Below are positions 1 through 11,502 of a DNA stretch of 64,000 nt, in pieces (the first letter of the stretch is position 1; every line of letters begins with the position of its first letter). Source of the stretch: Forficula auricularia (lineage: Eukaryota > Arthropoda > Insecta > Dermaptera > Forficulidae); NCBI GenBank assembly GCA_024734495.1, contig JALMQS010000187.1, positions 13,567,128 through 13,631,127 on the forward strand. Direction: 5' to 3'. A model generated the notes under the pieces. That model saw only the letters and a list, made by a program, of their open reading frames with translations. It ran no database searches and was not told the DNA's origin. A program made the translations under genes and the position numbers.

Positions 1-317
1 ATGGTGGAGAAGCAATCTCCGGAATCGAAGCTAAAATACAAGGTATACATTAATTAATGTAAAATAATTGGTTTAATAAAATCATTTTCTGGGGTGAGGA
101 TTGAGATGAATTAAATCCAATCGACTTGATTGGGGAATAATGGAATTGAAATAATTATCGGAAAAGAGGTTTTTTTATCTAATTAGATTTTTCCTCTTAT
201 TAAAAACAAGGACTAAATATGAATAAGGACACTCGATGGTGGAGAAGCAATCTCCGGAATCGAAGCTAAAATACAAGGTATACATTAATTAATGTAAAAT
301 AATTGGTTTAATAAAAT
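1..317. repeat. 82-bp direct repeat, 235-bp period
   Basis: Positions 1-82 and 236-317 are identical, beginning ATGGTGGAGAAGC. Both copies continue into a shared TCATTTTCTG, but the second has a run of about 18 A inserted first. Because the first copy begins at base 1, the array may extend to the left. The shared block starts with ATG and stays open for 14 codons up to a possible donor (AAG|gtatac), so it could be a duplicated exon, but nothing else supports coding. Minisatellite-like duplication is the safer reading. Confidence 0.7.
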
Positions 318-399
318 TTATAAAAAAAAAAAAAAAAAAATCATTTTCTGATTTATTAGCTCGAATCTTTCTCTTACGTGATGCATGAAAGTTATTATC

Positions 400-850
400 T
401 AAGTCTAACTATTGTTAACATCACTAAAAGAGAAAAATAAAAATAATTTTTAGAAAAAAACCGACTTCAAAAAATTACATTCAACAAATAAAATAATAAG
501 AATTCAAAAATTAAATTAGATGCACTAAAAGGTATAAAATAATTATCTAATTTAGTTACAACTAAACGACGGAATTTTTCCATGGAATTTTTGAAGTCGG
601 TGCCAAACAAACTATATAAGCGAGCTTACGCGATGTTTTCTTCATTACCAGCCAAACGATCCGTCGAGTGCGATTCATAAAATGTATATGTTTGGCACCG
701 ACTTCAAAAAGTGATTTCATGGAAAAATTTCGTCGTTTAGTTGTAACTAAATTAGATAATTATTTTATACCTTTTAGTGCATCTAATGATATTTGATTTT
801 TAAGTTATTATTATTTTATTTATTGAATTTAATTTTTTTGAAGTTGTTTT
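400..850. repeat. Palindromic repeat, GAAGTCGGT family
   Basis: Arms of about 150 bp (roughly 463-612 and 689-846) are near-perfect reverse complements around a loop at about 613-688. Arm landmarks are the motifs ACCGACTTCAAAAA and CAACTAAACGACG. A second copy lies at 56160-56490 in the intron of the plus-strand gene, with an extended tail to 57046. No coding potential. It is a foldback or MITE-like dispersed element, and its superfamily cannot be told from the sequence. Confidence 0.75.
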
Positions 851-959
851 TTTTCTAATGCGTGTGTGAATAAAATATTATTAAATATTATACAGTATTT
901 TTTTATTAAAAGCCAAACATATTTTTATTTTATCTATTGAATTTAAATTTTATTTAGGA

Positions 960-1080
960 ACTAATCTAAGATTTTAATAGAAATTTTTTACATTGCATAT
1001 CAGAGGGCTTCGTCCCCTCAGGAATCGAACCCTAGCGCTAACAAGCTTTCCGGTGCGTTGGGCAAAACCTTTAAGATAAA
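960..1080 (-). repeat. tRNA-derived SINE-like fragment
   Basis: Read on the minus strand, it has a Pol III B-box-like GGTTCGATTCC followed by TGAGGGGACGAAGCCCTCT and ATATGCAATGTA. Related segments occur at 61115-61170, 18590-18650 and 22700-22755. I could not fold a full cloverleaf, so a SINE head is more likely than a tRNA gene. It ends just before the TTAA element that starts at 1094. Confidence 0.5.
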
Positions 1081-1093
1081 ATTTAGTTCTTAA

Positions 1094-2718
1094 GGTAGTT
1101 GTTCCGCCAAATGCGTTTTCGTAGGATTTTTCTGAAATTTAGATATATTATTATTGAAATACTTGTGCATCGATTGGTGGCAAAACGAAATTGATGAACA
1201 ATACAGTTCCGGAGATATTTAATTTCAAAAATCGATTTTTTCGGGCTCTTTAGCATTGCACTATACGGGATATCGGAAAGTTTACATACATATTTAATTA
1301 TAATTAAGAAACCCTTCGTACAATTTTTATAAAAAACTAAACCAACATTAAACAATAACCAATACATATTTTAAGACAAGTTCATTCATAGTTACAACAC
1401 AGTTTCTGAGATAATAAGGAATAAATAATGAAAAATGTATATAAAAAAATTCTCACTAAAAACATTTTGGCAACAGCGCATTTATTAAACCAGCGAAAGA
1501 GGGAGTAAAAAGTAGAAAGCGCGCGTGCGCTAGATTTTTTCAAAATTATAATTTTCATAAGATGTAACGTAAGCGTTGATTACATTTGTTAAAAAATAAC
1601 AAAACGATATTTATAGAAATTTTTGAAAATATTATTATTTTTATTATTATTAGTTCACTCTTTAAAGTATATAAGTTTAATTTTTTTCTGGATAAGGGTA
1701 TGGCTAATCATTTTTTACTTTACCATACAGGGTGTATGGTCAAGTATTGTGATCGTGCATGAAATAAGCGTTTTTTTCTTCTTTTTTTTCGAAATAATAA
1801 TTGTTTTCTCAAAATGTCTGCTAGTCTGTTAGTTAGTCTGTGCGTTACCAAATTTTTGTGAACGAGCTAGCTCAAAAACTAGTGTGAATATCGAAACCAA
1901 ATTTCACACGTAGTTTTGGTCCATTGACATTAAGAGCTGGTTAGATTTTGGTGCATATCGACCCAAAATTAAGGGGGGGGGGGGTTAAAATTTAAAATTA
2001 TAATCTTTTCAAACGAAAAAAACAAAACAAGAAAAATGAAATATACAATAAAATAAATCTATAATAATGAAAATATTTTTTTCTGGGGCCAAAATTAATG
2101 GTGGGGGGGGGGGCGAAATCTAGGTCATTTTAGCAAACTCAACCAAATTTTGTACACATAATCAGCGGAACCCCCTAGAAGTTTAAAAATACAAAAACTA
2201 ACCACCCAAAATGTATGTTTCTTTCCAGTACTGACATGAGTTAATGTATAGCAATCTTGACATTTTATTGAAAAAATAGAATTCAAACCTAATCGCCTTT
2301 CATCAACAATATTTTTTAATAAAATATCTTTCTGACAGTGACAACAGGTTAGGTTATTCGCCAACTCGCCCACTTCAATTATTCGGGTACCTACATTAGC
2401 ACTCTTAGTACAAATTGTTTTTCGTTTTTTCCCTCATTCATTACCGCAACAGCTTTTAATCGTTTATTTAGAAGTTTTTGATTAATAAATCGACCTTTAA
2501 AATGTATTTTATCATTCATTTTATCTGTCATTTTAATGTCATGTATAAAAATATTCAATCTCTTTCATTGTTGTCAAATTTCTCAAACGAGCACGGGATT
2601 GGCTAGATTTGGTACAAAAACAGCAAAAAGTGTTGGCCTTATGAACTATGAATCCTTATTGACTGTTCTATATACTTGAGCATTAACTTTTTGCTGGTAT
2701 TGTCGCGAAACAACTACC
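1094..2718. mobile_element. TTAA-flanked DNA transposon, copy 1
   Basis: The ends are inverted repeats: GGTAGTTGTTCC at the left and GAAACAACTACC at the right, each flanked by TTAA (1090-1093 and 2719-2722). Two shorter relatives (38997-39681, 44706-45410) share about 400 bp at the left and 300 bp at the right. Here an extra segment of about 900 bp (about 1510-2400) holds a degenerate transposase-like reading frame on the minus strand. TTAA targets are used by piggyBac and Kolobok. The terminal GG...CC fits Kolobok better, but this assignment is inference. Confidence 0.75.
2125..2400 (-). pseudogene. Cys-rich transposase N-terminal fragment
   Basis: The minus-strand frame is open for about 90 codons and contains two zinc-ribbon-like pairs, CCHC (residues TCCHCQKD) and CQDC (KCQDCYTL), separated by a short linker with the run DERRLGLNSIF. 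This pattern recalls the N-terminal domain annotated as Mutator-like or Kolobok-type transposase in arthropod proteins. I am recalling that resemblance and have not tested it. A second short frame just upstream (2521-2396, minus) reads MNDKIHFKGRFINQK and probably was the original start of the same protein, now frameshifted. Remnants of that start are also visible in the two shorter copies near 39470 and 45230. No catalytic core remains here, so the fragment is not functional. Confidence 0.5.
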
Positions 2719-2722
2719 TTAA

Positions 2723-3536
2723 ATAAAATTTAAATTCAATTCTTAATATTAAGATGGTTATGTACCTAATCTAGATTGATTTTTTTAAAAATTCCATCTT
2801 TTTTCAAAAAAGATACTCAACAAGATGCTTAAATCTTGATGCTAAATATTTTATTTGTTGATTGGTTAATAGACTATATTTTCTTATTTTTTCTATGGGC
2901 CTCGTAGATAACCATAGTTTACTTTAGTTAAAAAAATAAAATCAAACTACCACCAGGACCCCAGGACATTTGCCCCTCCCCCTCCCTTGGCCCCTCTCTG
3001 GGTGGCCCTGCTCTTAAGATAAAAGTTAAATATGTTCCCTCTCTGACAATTCTGAAACTTCTAAGTAAATAAAACTAAAAGCTTGCAATTTGGCGTGTAG
3101 TTAGAGTTTAATGATCCTCATAATAGTCCAATATTCAAATACCAAAGTAAATTTTGAATTTTCTCCGCAATGTGCAGAAAAAAAAGCTGACACTATCGAA
3201 TTAGGTACAATTAATTAGGCTTTTGTGAATCCAGAGTCATCTGGTCTGTCTCGTCACTTAAAGAGGCCACCTAATAAAAAAACAGCCTTATAGGAGAGTA
3301 CATATATCAATATCTCAACTGGGCTCGTGCAATACACATTACGTAACTTTGTTTATAATTTCAAACTATGCCATTCATTTATAAACTCAATTAGGTATTA
3401 ATTAAACAGTGAACATAAACATAATGTCTAATTAAATTATTGTTGTCCTCGGGATTGCAAAAGGGTCCCCAGAAACTGATGAGAAGACACAGCCATCCCC
3501 ATTTTGAAACTCCTATTTGCGCTGCATGAACCAAAT
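2723..3536. other. Intergenic, no gene recognised
   Basis: AT-rich sequence with a short C-rich patch at 2955-3012 (cccctccccctcccttgg). Minus-strand frames here are short and lack recognisable motifs. Confidence 0.6.
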
Positions 3537-4708
3537 CAGGGCTGTGGAACCTGCGGTCCGCATGCGGGTCAGCAATGAGTGTGGCCCAACATGAAATCAT
3601 AATTTTCCTTAAAACATTGTGATTTATATGTAGAGATATATTTATTCCCTTTTTCGAAATATGAATGTACATTTGTACAATACTTGAGATTTTTTCCAAG
3701 ACTAAAATTCATTAAAAGCAAAATTAAAAGCTCAACTATATAAGAAAAAATAAATAAATAATGAAGTTTCGAATATTTAAAAAATTCTTCTTCTTCTCAT
3801 ATTTTCATTTTCTAAAATATTTTTTATTTCAGTAATTTATATGCTACGACACTAACCAAGCATATAGTTATATCATTCTATAATAGTACAAGGAGACAAG
3901 GAATTGGGGTTTTCTAGAACAATCACAATTAATTGATAATTTCTCTCTTGGACTAAAACTTGTCAGGACTTGTCTTTTAGATCTTACATGTCAATAGATA
4001 ATGGATAGTCAGCGATTATTATATCCGTGACCCTTTTAAAAAATAAATTATTATTATTCATATCCTTCTCTTCTCCCATTCGATTTAAACCAGGGCTGCC
4101 TAACCCGTAGGCCAATATAAAGACATAAAATTTCTTAAAACATTGAGATTTATATGTAGATACTGGAAAACACACAACAATTTGGCCTGATAATTATTTT
4201 TCTCTAAAATAAGAAATCTGAAAATCTACTGTGAAGTTTTCGAAAAATAAAAGTGCTAATTTTAAATTTTGAATTTGTAACTAGATTTCAAGATTTTTGA
4301 AAAAATAATCATCATTTTGGTCTATTTTCGACTCCATTTTCATTAGAAATAAATTTTCTACTTGCAAACTTTCTGATTGAATGTTCTAGATTCTAGAACA
4401 ACAATTAGAGACCGATCTGAAAGAAAAATTAAATAGTGTTTCTTTATTAGAATTTTATATTTATTATCTAGTCAGGAAAAAATATAAACCATTTACTACT
4501 AATACATAATATCATAGTATGTAGGTATATACGAGAAGCTATTTTCAATTATAAAATTTAGGAAAAGTATAAAAAATAATAAAGTTCTTATTTCTACATT
4601 ATTTTGAATAACAAATATCAATAGAATTATAATATTTTATTCGCGGCCCGAAACATTTGTTTTTTCTTCAAATGTGGTCCGTGTAAGCCAAAAGATTGGA
4701 CACCCCTG
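3537..4708. mobile_element. hAT nonautonomous element with 8-bp TSD
   Basis: It begins CAGGGCTGTGGAAC and ends TTGGACACCCCTG, typical of hAT termini, and is flanked by a perfect 8-bp duplication AACCAAAT at 3529-3536 and 4709-4716. No transposase frame. An internal hAT terminus (ccagggctgcctaaccc, about 4091) suggests a composite or an older nested copy. The element at 20990-21976 is a relative in reverse orientation and keeps the same internal arrangement, so the composite multiplied as a unit. Confidence 0.88.
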
Positions 4709-5644
4709 AACCAAATCATAAGTCATTTCAAATGGCTTACCAGAGCGCTATCTACTAGTTTGGACATTTAACCGGTCTTTCTTGAACAAACACCCATTTT
4801 TAAGGGAAGATGAGTGATACAATAGTCACATGCCTTTACCAATATTTCAAATAATTTATCAACAAATTGAAATAAAAGAAATGAAATAGATATATAAATA
4901 AAAACGAGAAAACACACTTAAAAAATAACATATTTAAGAAATGAATAAAAATAACATATCGGATTAATACTTTATAATTGAAAGAATAATGAGAATTAAA
5001 GAAAAAAATAACAATAAAAACAAATTTTGCTAGTCCTGGTTTAGGGAGATTAACTTGAGCATTCAGAAAGTGAAGAGGTCACAAATTGCCTCTTCAGCTC
5101 GCTACAAAAATACCATAGACAGACTGAATTGTTAAGCTAGTGAAGAGGTTCGACCTTTTATCCTATAAATATATACAGGGTGATTCACGGTCGATGGTAG
5201 GTTAGACGTTTATGGAAAATGGAACGCAGGATTTTTCTGAAAATATAGCAACTTTACATTTTCATATCTGTTCTATAGATCTAAAATATTTTCAGTAATG
5301 CGACGTTTCGGCTTCCATTGAAAAGTCATAGCAACTTTATTTTTTAAATGGAACATTGGTATATTAACACGTTTTTAGAACCGCCCTTTTATTAAAATAC
5401 TTTTGTCCTTATATTACTCAATAAATTGAAAGACGAAGAAAAATGCTTTAAGACGCTATATCATGTCCCTATACCTAAATCATCAAATTTTCTTAATAAA
5501 GCCGCTTTTTTGTGAATAATTACTTTTTAATGAATTTAATTTTAAGTTACCATGGAAATATAAAACTTATGACAGTTTGTTGACTATTTATAAGTAATAG
5601 TTTTTAAGGAATTTGGTGTTGGTACTTGGTGAAACATTTTTTAA

Positions 5645-5750
5645 AATTATTGGATAAAAAATACTTGGTAGGTTTCACATTAAGATATAAAAAATAAAAC
5701 GAATTTACTGAGTTACTTTCTGTTTCTCCTGAAGATGGGTTAGTCACCCG

Positions 5751-5826
<76 letters not shown>

Positions 5827-5912
5827 AGATTAAAGATTGTCCAAAAATAAATTCGTTTTATTTTTTATATCTTAATGTGAAACCTACCAAGTATTTTTTA
5901 TCCAATAATTTA
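5645..5912. repeat. 60-bp inverted repeat around (TA)n
   Basis: The segment 5645-5704 is repeated in reverse complement at about 5850-5912. Between them are a hammerhead-like motif (5727-5755) and a TA repeat of about 70 bp (5753-5823). The block was inserted into one arm of the larger palindrome. Similar motif plus TA-repeat combinations occur at the ends of the Penelope-like copies at 9299 and 7798, so this may be an inverted Penelope-like terminal piece. Confidence 0.7.
5729..5753 (+). ncRNA. Hammerhead-like core motif
   Basis: CTGAAGA, then T, then a hairpin GGGT/ACCC with a TAGTC loop, then GAAA. This matches the hammerhead conserved strands (CUGANGA and GAAA) apart from one extra base before stem II. 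No obvious cleavage triplet with pairing flanks is resolvable because TA repeats follow. Possibly a degenerate ribozyme. Confidence 0.35.
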
Positions 5913-6793
5913 TAAGTAACTTATAAACAGTTTATTGACAGTGTTCAAAAAATCTCCTAAAATGACCGCAAATATTGATTGTTCAAACGAAGTTCTTATA
6001 ATACATAATTAAAAATTTCATAAGAACTTCATTTGATTAATCAATATTTGAGGTCATTTTGGAAGAATTTTTGAACACCGTCAATAAATTGTTTATAAGT
6101 TAGTTAAAAATAGTCAACAAACTGTCATAAGCTTGATATTTTCATGGTTACTTAAAATTAAATTCATTAAAAAGTAAAACTTTCATAAAAAGCGGCTTTA
6201 TCAAGAAAACTTGCTGTTTTAGGTATAGGGACATGATATATCGTCTTAAACTATTTTTCTTGCTCATTCAATTTAGTGAGTAATATACAGGGGGTCTTAT
6301 TTGAAAAAACGAACTTTTGACCCCTTTTATGAATAACGGAAATAATAGTAATCTTAGCACGCCCTGTTTAATATGGAGTCGATTTTTCGTCGTAAATTAA
6401 ATACTTCGGGTCTGTCTAAACTACCACCAAAATATCAACTTTTCATGAATTGAGAGCACTAATTTATTTAAGTTTAATCAGGGCCATGTTTTGGACCATA
6501 TTTAACACACATTATTTTTTATCTTAAAACCCGATAAAGATAGGTATAGGACAATACTAAAAAAAAGTATTTTAATAAAAGGGCGGTTTTAAAAACGTGT
6601 TAATATATGGGGTGTTCTATTTAAAAAAATAAAGTTGCTAAGACTTTTCGATGGAAGCCGAAACGTCGCAATGCTGAAAATATTTTAGATCGATAGAACA
6701 GGTAAGAAAATGTAAGGTGCTAAATTTTCAGAAAAATACTGCGTTCCCCTTTCATAAACGTCTAACCTACCATCGACCGTGAATCACCTTGTA

Positions 6794-7738
6794 TAATATA
6801 ATATAACTTTCGTAATTGTTATTATTATTCTTTGAAGGTAATCTCTTCTATATCCAACACAATTTGCAGCATTATCATATAAATAGCTTAGTAAATACCA
6901 GAAAAAATTCAAAATTAAAAAAAATACTCCTTTAAACTTAAAAGAAAAATTAAATTAACCTCTCTTGAGTTACTTTATTTCTTAATTGAATGAATTGTAT
7001 ATTGTAATTATTTTATTCAACCAAGAGTTACCTATTTCTAAAAGTTTGAGAAAAGTAGAATGAAGTGTCAATTTAAAATAAAATTAGTTTGTTTTTGAGC
7101 TAGTAGGATTGGACAAATCTTGTAATGAGAGAGTACCTTTTTCCCCTTCAATTTAAATAGAATTAATTACTTAGACGTTCTCTTATAAATATTCCAAAGA
7201 CATTCCTTCGTTAATAAATGAGTTTTGTTTGAAGAGGAATTAGATATTCTCGCGCTTCCCTCAAATGCCTTTATATGGATTAATCCTTAATCTCATTTTA
7301 AAGACATCCAAGAACTATTAGTATTTCCTCTACATTCCTTTTTCTTCGATTTTATTGCAATATCCTCCTTTGAAGAATATTGGAAAATGTTAACTTTGAC
7401 AGGGCTGAGTAGACAGACAGAGGATTGGAGAGGATGTTTTAAAAAATGCCATTCCTTTACATGCAAAGTATGTTCAAATATGAATGTCCACTGCGAAGAA
7501 ATGTACCTATTTCAATTTAATTTTGAATGTCACATCTATTTGTCGACCCAAATGTTCTTTTAAGAATACTTTTTTATTTTTATTTTTTTATTTTCATTAT
7601 TATACGACAAATAAAATAAAATAAAAAAATCTTTAATATAATTGCAAATTTAAGTTAAAATTGGAAACTTATACGCTATCATTTGGTAATATGTCATCTA
7701 AAGTTTTAGTAGCAAAGTGCTGTTTATTAATAAAAACT
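6794..7738. other. Intergenic, no gene recognised
   Basis: AT-rich, no long frames. Nothing beyond scattered simple sequence. Confidence 0.6.
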
Positions 7739-7739
7739 T

Positions 7740-8640
7740 TTATTGACGCTAATGACCTTAGTAGTTGGTAGTATTTCGGGGTATAAGCCCATCTTCAGGA
7801 GTTCACAAAGAACACTGAATGCAAAAATACAAAAATATTTTAAAAGTAAATTTCTTAATTTTAACAATAATGGAAGGGGAGATAAGGTGAGAGGGGAAGG
7901 GTTAAAGTTCAAAGAAGATTTTTGTTTATTTAAATTTAATATTAAGAAAGGTTGATTGAAGCTTGGGAAATACCTGGACTTTGTAAATAGAAATGAATGA
8001 AAGGTATGTGAAGGTGCTATTGTTTCTATATATACATGTCTATTATTAATTGTTTCTTAATGTCAAGCTGGTTATTTAGAATATTTTTATTATTTGTGAT
8101 GGCTATTTTAATTTCTGATGATTCTAGTAAATCTAAACCTTGTCGCTTTAATTCAAAATGTAATAGCGTGGGGTTGTTTGGGGAGGCGGAATGATTAGTG
8201 TCATGGAGGTGATCTGCAAAAGCCGAACTATTATAGAGACAAAATTGGATGAATCAGACTTGTTTAAACGTTTAAGAGCGCACTCATGTTCCTTGTAACG
8301 CGTTTAAAAAGACCGACCTGTTTGACCAATATAGAACGCGTCACAATCTTCACATGTGAGCTCATAAACACCAGATCTACCCATTTTGTCTAATTTGTTA
8401 TTAACTAATTTAGAAGTTAACGTGTTTTTGTTATAAAGGAGGGGGTAATACCATTTTAGTTAGTGGTGCGATCTGAAATAAAGGGTAGTTTTTTATAGAT
8501 TTTATCCGTTTCTGATTCAAGAGTATGTAATTTGGAAGTTATGAATTTTCTATTGATTTTTTTGAAAATTTTTTCTAATATGGTTATGTCGTGTCCGTTA
8601 TTTATACCTATCGTGTGTATGGTATTAAGTTCAAAAAAAT
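7740..8640 (-). pseudogene. Penelope-like element 3' end, GIY-YIG remnant
   Basis: On the minus strand, 8400-8050 encodes GVYELTCEDCDAFYIGQTGR, with the GIY-YIG nuclease signature (GVY...YIG), a conserved CxxC and the following RYKEHE motif. Penelope-like retroelements carry a C-terminal GIY-YIG endonuclease after their reverse transcriptase, so this is read as the 3' end of such an element. Upstream (8640-8410, minus) are frames like NTIHTIGINNGHD, fitting the linker before the endonuclease. In-frame stops (after GRSF) and a frameshift near 8220 show it is dead. The 3' tail runs to about 7740 and ends near the motif CTGAAGATGGG...CCCGAAA. It lies head-to-head with a second copy from 8639. 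Confidence 0.72.
7777..7798 (-). ncRNA. Hammerhead-like motif at Penelope-like 3' end
   Basis: Minus strand: CTGAAGA, T, GGG, loop CTTATAC, CCC, GAAA. The same arrangement is at the matching place in the other Penelope-like copy (9299 onward, with one stem base mutated). Penelope-like elements are known to carry hammerhead ribozymes, which supports the reading. The extra base before the stem weakens it. Confidence 0.4.
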
Positions 8641-9345
8641 GGTATTACCCCCCCCCTTTTTATAACAAAAACACGTTAACTTCTGAATTAGTTAACAAAA
8701 AATTAGACGAAATTGACAAAATGTGTAGATCTGGTGTTTATGAGCTCACATGTGGAGATTGTGACGCGTTCTATTTGGTCAAACAGATCTTTTGAAACGC
8801 GTTACAAGGAACATGAGTACGATATTAAACGTTTAAACAAGTCTGATTCATCCAATTTTGTCTCTACTTCGGCTTTTGCAGACCAACTCCATGAAACTAA
8901 TCATTCCGCCTCCCCAAACAACCCCACACCATTACATTTTTGAATTAAAGGGACAACGTTTAGATTTACTAGAATCATCAGAAATTAAAATAGCCATCAC
9001 AAATAATAAAAATATTCTAAATAACCAGCTTGACATTAAGAAACAATTAATAATAGACATGTATATATCGAAACAATAGAACCTTCACATACCTTTCATA
9101 CATTTCTATTTACAAAGTCCACGTACTTCTCAAGCTTAAATCAACCTTTCTTAATATTAAATTTAAATAAACAAAAATCTTCTTATAACTTTAACTTTTC
9201 CTCCTCTCACCTTATCTCCCCTTCCCTTATTGTTAAAATTGAGAAATTTACTTCTAAAATATTTTTGTATTTTTGCACTCAGTGTCCTTTGTCAACTCCT
9301 GAAGATGTGCTTATACCCCGAAATATATATTAAGTCGTGCCAAAC
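8639..9345 (+). pseudogene. Second Penelope-like 3' end, head-to-head
   Basis: The plus strand repeats the same endonuclease region: GVYELTCGDCDAFY at about 8726-8767, then a one-base disruption where YIGQTGR should be, then TRYKEHE and DIKRLNKSDSSNF. A further conserved stretch, LLESSEIKIAITNNKNI, follows at 8964-9012. The copy starts abruptly at 8639 (5' truncated) directly against the divergent copy, making an imperfect palindrome of about 1.5 kb. Several frameshifts exist, so no active protein is expected. The tail ends near 9345 beside TA-rich sequence, where a mariner (9382) has inserted. Confidence 0.72.
9299..9324 (+). ncRNA. Hammerhead-like motif, decayed copy
   Basis: CTGAAGA, T, GTGCTTATACCCC, GAAA. 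It is the plus-strand counterpart of the motif at 7798-7777. A G-to-T change breaks one stem pair. Confidence 0.3.
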
Positions 9346-9381
9346 AAGCATCTGATCTTTTATTTATGTTAAACCTACCTA

Positions 9382-9962
9382 ACAGTCCATTCAAAAAGTC
9401 CATAGGATGACACAGACACGCAACAGTCGGCCGGTAAGGTGATGGCGTCTGTATTTTGGGATGCGAACGGAATAATATTCATTGACTATCTCCAAAAAGG
9501 AACCACCATCAACAGCGACTATTACTGTGCACTTTTGGATCTATTGAAGGCTGAAATCGTAAAGAAACGGCCACATTTGAAAAAGAAAAAGTGTTGTTTC
9601 ATCAAGACAATGCACCGTGTGATCGATGAAAACGATGGCAAAATTGAATGAATTGGGCTTCAAATTGCTTACCCACCCACCATATTCTCCAGATTTAGCC
9701 CCAGCGACATTTTCCTGTTTTCAGATCTCAAGGGAATGCTTGCTGGAAAGAAATTTAAGTCCAATGATGAACTAATCATTGAAACTGAGGCCTATTTTGA
9801 CAAGAAAGAGGAATCGTACTATAAAAGTGGTATCGAAAAGTTGGAAAATTGCTATTACTCGTTGTATTGCCCTTGAAGGCAACTATGTTGAATAATAAAA
9901 TCGAGTTTTGTCAAAATTTTGTTTTTTTCTTACTTATCCTACGGACTTATTGAATGACCTGT
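9382..9962 (+). mobile_element. Internally deleted mariner, irritans-like
   Basis: The inverted ends are ACAGTCCATTCAAAAAGTCC and the complement of GACTTATTGAATGACCTGT, flanked by TA (9380-9381, 9963-9964). The 5' end runs straight into the middle of a transposase frame: MASVFWDANGIIFIDYLQKG (9439-9498), then a frameshift near 9590-9610, then HPPYSPDLAP (9676-9705, third catalytic Asp region). The first catalytic motif and the DNA-binding domain are deleted. About 580 bp compared with 1.3 kb for a complete mariner. It interrupts the tail of the Penelope-like copy. Confidence 0.85.
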
Positions 9963-10019
9963 TAGTATTTTATATTTAAAAATTTTTTCGAAAAAGTTCC
10001 AAAAAACACATTTTTCAAA

Positions 10020-10262
10020 AAATTTTCCTTTACTTTATTTAATATGTTTCACCAAGAACCTACACCATTCTCCCTTAACAAAAATAAAGCTCATTTATTA
10101 GGAAGTCATTCTCACCCTTTTCAAAACCGACGTTCAAGAAGATCTTCTCTCCTTGTTCAGGGTTTAAAAGCGTCAACCTGAAGAAGGAGAGAATATACTT
10201 CGGAACGCCGGCTTTGAAAAAGATGAAAATGACTTCCTAATAAATTGTTTTATTTGTAATTT
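10020..10262. repeat. Imperfect palindrome with paired hammerhead-like motifs
   Basis: Segments 10104-10160 and 10175-10235 are reverse complements (AGGAAGTCATT...AATGACTTCCT at the outer edges). Each arm has a CTGAACA or CTGAAGA core followed by AGGAGAG and a decayed GAAA. The inner spacer is about 15 bp. The outer left sequence (gtttcaccaagaaccta) recurs near 5620 and 50560, so this is part of a dispersed family. Confidence 0.6.
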
Positions 10263-11285
10263 TGTTGTTTTGATCATTGAGCTGCCTTCCTATCAATTCA
10301 TCCTCGAATTCTACCAATCTGTTTTCTGCATAAGAAAAATACCTACTGTTAATCTATTAATTTCTATCCCCCCCCCCCAATAATTTACTTCTGTTTAAAG
10401 ATTTATTAAATGATTTTTATGAATAAAAAGTCCTATGTTTATTAAGTTACCATTCTTTGATGTACTATTCTTTCAAGTATTTCCTACAATCATTCCATTA
10501 GGCAATCGATTAGATGTCGGAAGTTAATTTGTATTTCATTTAAATTTAACATCTAATAGAGAACTAATTATTATCGAAATAAAAATCACATCATCAATCA
10601 TTTCAGATATGGATTACAAACATATCAATAAATTTATCATATCCAGAATTAACTTTCCAAATCAATTCTCTCTATGATTTTATATTGACATTAAATATCA
10701 TATTCTGAAACCAAAAATTAGGGTCAATATTTTGTGAAAGTGTTTTATTATATTATAATTAACTTATTCAACACATATTTCAATATTTGAAATTCCAAAC
10801 TAACTTCACGAATTGTCTATCTTTTTAATTTTTGTTTTTTGTTAAAATGAAAAGAAATGAAATTTTAAAAAAAGGGACAAAACAAAAAGATTGCAGGGAA
10901 CAAAAAATAAAAATAAAATAAAAAAAATGAAGGAAAAACAGAAAAATTTTGAAGATTCGTTGCGCTTTCTTCAAATTTTGGATAAATTTGTGTTAGAACG
11001 CTAAAATCAGGAAAAAATATGCATATTAACTTCAAACTTCTGTACCAAATTTTAGCACACTTTCTAGAACCGTTCAGGAGCTACTATTTAACTACTTCGT
11101 GTGTAAATACTAAATCTAGCAAGACCAAAATCTAATCAGCTCTTCTTTTTGAGAATACAAAGATTTCGGGATCAGAATAAACTCTCTACGACCTTTTTGA
11201 CTTCGAGGAATCGTGGGAATCGGAATCCAGACCGATGAATATAGTCATACAATCATACCGGTGCGCTCAATTTAGGTGTTTTCAC
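10263..11285. other. Intergenic, AT-rich
   Basis: No frames with recognisable domains. A C8 tract lies at about 10371. The stretch at 10980-11130 resembles dispersed repeats elsewhere (acaccaaattttagcacac-like text), but no ends are visible. Confidence 0.55.
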
Positions 11286-11465
11286 CATAGAATACATCAA
11301 AAAATTGGATATACAGAATTCAAACGTGCTAGTATAATTTCGTTAGATTTGGCTGGAATCTCAAATGCAGCCATAGTTGTTCAAAATCAAACTATTTTAC
11401 CTCACGGCACACTGTACAAGGAAAAATTGTTTCGCGACACTGACATGCCTCGGCACACTGTTTGA
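11286..11465 (+). pseudogene. Possible Tc1-like transposase N-terminal fragment
   Basis: A plus-strand frame reads YTEFKRASIISLDLAGIS, which resembles the first helix-turn-helix of Tc1-like transposases (pattern TEFxRAxIIxLxxAG). It stops after about 60 codons, before any second HTH or DDE motif. No terminal repeats were found. Chance similarity is possible. Confidence 0.3.
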
Positions 11466-11502
11466 CATACACTAATCTAAAACAGTTGAAAGTCAGTAAG
11501 AT

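Larger units (their letters stand above)
5176..6791. mobile_element. Large palindromic mariner-type MITE
   Basis: The ends read CAGGGTGATTCACGGTCGAT and its reverse complement, flanked by TA (5174-5175, 6792-6793), the Tc1/mariner target. The two halves are imperfect reverse complements for about 400-650 bp each. The symmetry is interrupted by a separate inverted repeat (5645-5912) with a TA microsatellite, and by a smaller palindrome centred near 6010. No transposase frame. A similarly built element with CAGGGTGGGGC termini is at 40256-41155. Confidence 0.82.

Noticed and set aside
3391..3699. 102-codon minus frame
   Set aside because: It crosses the boundary and target duplication of the hAT element at 3537 and has no motif.
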